From Paracoccaceae bacterium (GTDB taxonomy: Bacteria; Pseudomonadota; Alphaproteobacteria; Rhodobacterales; Rhodobacteraceae), in contig JAHEAO010000033.1 in the NCBI GenBank assembly GCA_024642725.1, positions 1-35,112 on the forward strand: a stretch of 35,112 nucleotides of DNA, in the 5' to 3' direction. The translations under genes were made by a program, and so were the position numbers. Shown piece after piece: positions 33,831 through 35,112 of the stretch. Under the pieces are notes generated by a model, which made no database searches, was not told the DNA's origin, and worked only from the letters and a program-made list of their open reading frames with translations. Numbering within the stretch: the first letter of the stretch is position 1; each line of letters starts with the position of its first letter.

Positions 33831-34565
33831 TTACTCGACCACCAGGGCCAAAGACGGCAGGCTCGCCATCAGTTCAGCGTCCCGCGCCAGCGCATATTCC
33901 AGATTCCCAAGGGCAATTCGGGCATGTTCGCGCGCAATCGCCTCTGCCCGCGCCCCTTCGCGCGCCTCGATGGACCGCACCAAGGATCGGTGCTGGCTCT
34001 GCGCGATGTTCAATGACACGTTGAAGGTCGCAACATCGGATTTGTCCGGGACAAAGGCCGATGGCGAGGCGAATGGAAGCGATTTCGCGCGATCAAGCTC
34101 ACGCTTCAGGATCGCGCTCCCCGGCAGGTCGGCAAGCTGGGCATGAAACCGCCCGTTCAATTCGCTGTAGCGATCGAAATCGACATCCTCAAGATGTGGC
34201 CCGAAGCATGTATCAAGCTCGGTCAATGTGGCCTTGATGGGCACCAGCGAATCCGCATCCACGCCCCGTTCCGCCGCCAGCCGCGCCGCAGTGCCTTCCA
34301 GAACGCCGCGTATTTCAATCGCATCGACGACATCGCGCAATGAAAAAGACCGCACAAGGAACCCGCCTCCCGATGCGCGCTCCAAAAGCCCCTCTTCGGC
34401 CAGCCGCGACATCGCTTCGCGGACCGGTGTGCGCGAAACCTGCAACTCCTCGGCCAATGCGACCTCATACAGCCGCTGACCACCCGCGATCTGACCGCTG
34501 ATGATCCTCTGGCGCAGTTCAAGCAATGCGCGCTTGGTGTGGGTATTCGCGTTTGTTGTGTCCAT
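33831..34565 (-). CDS. GntR-family transcriptional regulator, FadR/FCD subfamily (regulator 4)
   Basis: This 244-residue regulator has a winged helix-turn-helix (about residues 10-75, with LAEELQVSRTPVREAMSRLAEEG) and an FCD effector domain (about 83-225, with YSELNGRFHAQLAD). It is immediately upstream of the O-demethylase operon on the same strand, with the paired ATGTATACAT palindromes in the gap, so it is probably that operon's repressor, with an aromatic acid or ring-cleavage product as effector. The ATG at 34565 has only a weak ribosome site. (The HTH recognition helix is VSRTPVREAMSRL.). Confidence 0.92.
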   Translation of the reverse strand: MDTTNANTHTKRALLELRQRIISGQIAGGQRLYEVALAEELQVSRTPVREAMSRLAEEGLLERASGGGFLVRSFSLRDVVDAIEIRGVLEGTAARLAAERGVDADSLVPIKATLTELDTCFGPHLEDVDFDRYSELNGRFHAQLADLPGSAILKRELDRAKSLPFASPSAFVPDKSDVATFNVSLNIAQSQHRSLVRSIEAREGARAEAIAREHARIALGNLEYALARDAELMASLPSLALVVE

Positions 34566-34660
34566 CGCCCAGCCAGATCTTGCGAGTACTTCTAGCAGAA
34601 CGTCCAGAGATCGACACCCGGAACTCTCGCTGGCGCGCAGCGGCCTGCACTCGGCACCGA

Positions 34661-34689
34661 ATAAGACGGCACGGGTATCAGGCCGTCAA
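34661..34689 (-). promoter_or_regulatory. Predicted promoter of regulator 4
   Basis: On the minus strand TTGACG (34689-34684, five of six consensus bases) is followed by a 17-base spacer and TCTTAT (34666-34661, four of six). It would give a leader of about 90 bases. No copy of the ATGTATACAT palindrome is present here, so this promoter does not look autoregulated through that site. Confidence 0.5.
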
Positions 34690-34769
34690 TTCAAAACACT
34701 GCGGCTGGGGAAAATCTTGTCTGTTTGCGGTCTGCTGCGCCGTGATCGTCTGGGCTGGTACCCCGATCA

Positions 34770-34937
34770 TCACTGAAAGCTTGTACTTCCGATGACGATC
34801 AGGGCCGCCGCGGCCACCAGAAACCGCGGCGATTTTGTCCAGTCCGGCATAAAATTCACACCGAAAGTCAGAAACACGAAGAACACAGCAAACATAAGCC
34901 CAATCCAGTGGCCGAGCCCGCTAAAGAGTTCTGTCAT
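34770..34937 (-). CDS. Small membrane protein, unknown function
   Basis: This 55-residue frame begins MTELFSGLGHWIGLMFAVFF and ends IVIGSTSFQ. It has two hydrophobic segments (about residues 8-28 and 39-52) separated by a short polar loop with PDWTKSPRF. ATG 34937 is preceded by GGGGAAAAG. It lies 49 bases after the partial gene at the window edge, on the same strand, and could be cotranscribed with it. I do not recognise a family; the coding call rests on the start signal and the membrane-protein composition. Confidence 0.55.
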   Translation of the reverse strand: MTELFSGLGHWIGLMFAVFFVFLTFGVNFMPDWTKSPRFLVAAAALIVIGSTSFQ

Positions 34938-34986
34938 GGTTCTTTTCCCCGTCTTTCAATTTGGCGAATGCCGGCAGCACAGAGAG

Positions 34987-35112
34987 TCAAAGCCCCAGCA
35001 TTGACCTCACAGCAGCTTCGATACGATCATCGACCGGTTTGTTGGCAGCCGCCTGAAGCAGCTCCCGCTGGGTCGTCTTTTGCGATCCCAATGTCATTTC
35101 GGTCGCCAGCAG
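34987..35112 (-). CDS. C-terminal end of an unidentified gene (5' part outside the window)
   Basis: The minus-strand frame is open from the window edge to a TGA at 34989-34987 and encodes the last 41 residues, including TLGSQKTTQRELLQAA and DDRIEAAVRSMLGL. The composition is that of an amphipathic, soluble protein end. I do not recognise the family. Most of the gene lies beyond the right edge. Confidence 0.5.
   Translation of the reverse strand: MLATEMTLGSQKTTQRELLQAAANKPVDDRIEAAVRSMLGL

Noticed and set aside
34526-34795. An 89-codon plus-strand frame with a hydrophobic C-terminus
   Set aside because: It crosses the start of regulator 4 and its predicted promoter, has no ribosome site and is mostly Arg/Cys-rich shadow sequence.

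Overview
The window looks like chromosomal DNA of an alphaproteobacterium of the Rhodobacterales/Roseobacter type. This rests on the high GC content, a monomeric NADP-isocitrate dehydrogenase, three separate TRAP-type carboxylate uptake systems, four FadR-like (FCD) GntR regulators and combined uronate and methoxy-aromatic catabolism. I see no rRNA, tRNA, CRISPR array, phage gene or intact insertion sequence. The taxonomic call is an inference from gene content, not from a marker gene.

Layout. (1) 1-3220: a fumarylacetoacetate-hydrolase family enzyme with its own intrinsic terminator, then monomeric isocitrate dehydrogenase ending at a strong hairpin. (2) 3315-10001, minus strand: a GntR regulator, TRAP system 1 (dctPQM), an amidase, a 64-residue membrane protein and a D-2-hydroxyacid dehydrogenase; the substrate is not evident. 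(3) 10114-19513: a uronate block. uxaC-kduI-kduD-uxuB run on the plus strand from a recognisable TTGACA-17-TATTAG promoter. TRAP system 2 and its GntR regulator run on the minus strand, and uxuA diverges from that regulator. Together these carry glucuronate and unsaturated uronates to 2-keto-3-deoxygluconate; the KDG kinase and KDPG aldolase must lie elsewhere. (4) 19641-25266: a third GntR regulator behind three nested palindromes, followed by a complete ribose-type ABC sugar importer. (5) 25270-25888: a gene-poor scar holding a decayed YeeE/YedE-like gene with two in-frame amber codons. (6) 25889-34565, minus strand: the most interesting part. It reads regulator, then a LigM/DesA-type tetrahydrofolate-dependent aryl O-demethylase, TRAP system 3, a VOC-family extradiol dioxygenase, and the GalB, GalC and GalD homologues that turn 4-oxalomesaconate into pyruvate and oxaloacetate. 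(7) 34770-35112: a small membrane protein and the 3' end of an unidentified gene.

How it works together. Each of the four uptake systems has its own FCD-GntR regulator directly upstream on the same strand. Region 6 reads as one co-directional unit that could import a methoxylated aromatic acid (syringate, 3-O-methylgallate or vanillate type), demethylate it, cleave the ring and feed the products to the TCA cycle. The usual LigAB-type gallate dioxygenase is absent and a two-domain VOC (type I) extradiol enzyme with an apparently complete active site stands in its place. Its control region is unusually legible: a sigma70-like promoter has an ATGTATACAT palindrome against its -10 box and a second copy 84 bp (about eight helical turns) upstream. 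Strong hairpins lie directly after three of the four solute-binding-protein genes, suggesting a shared way of making more binding protein than membrane components.
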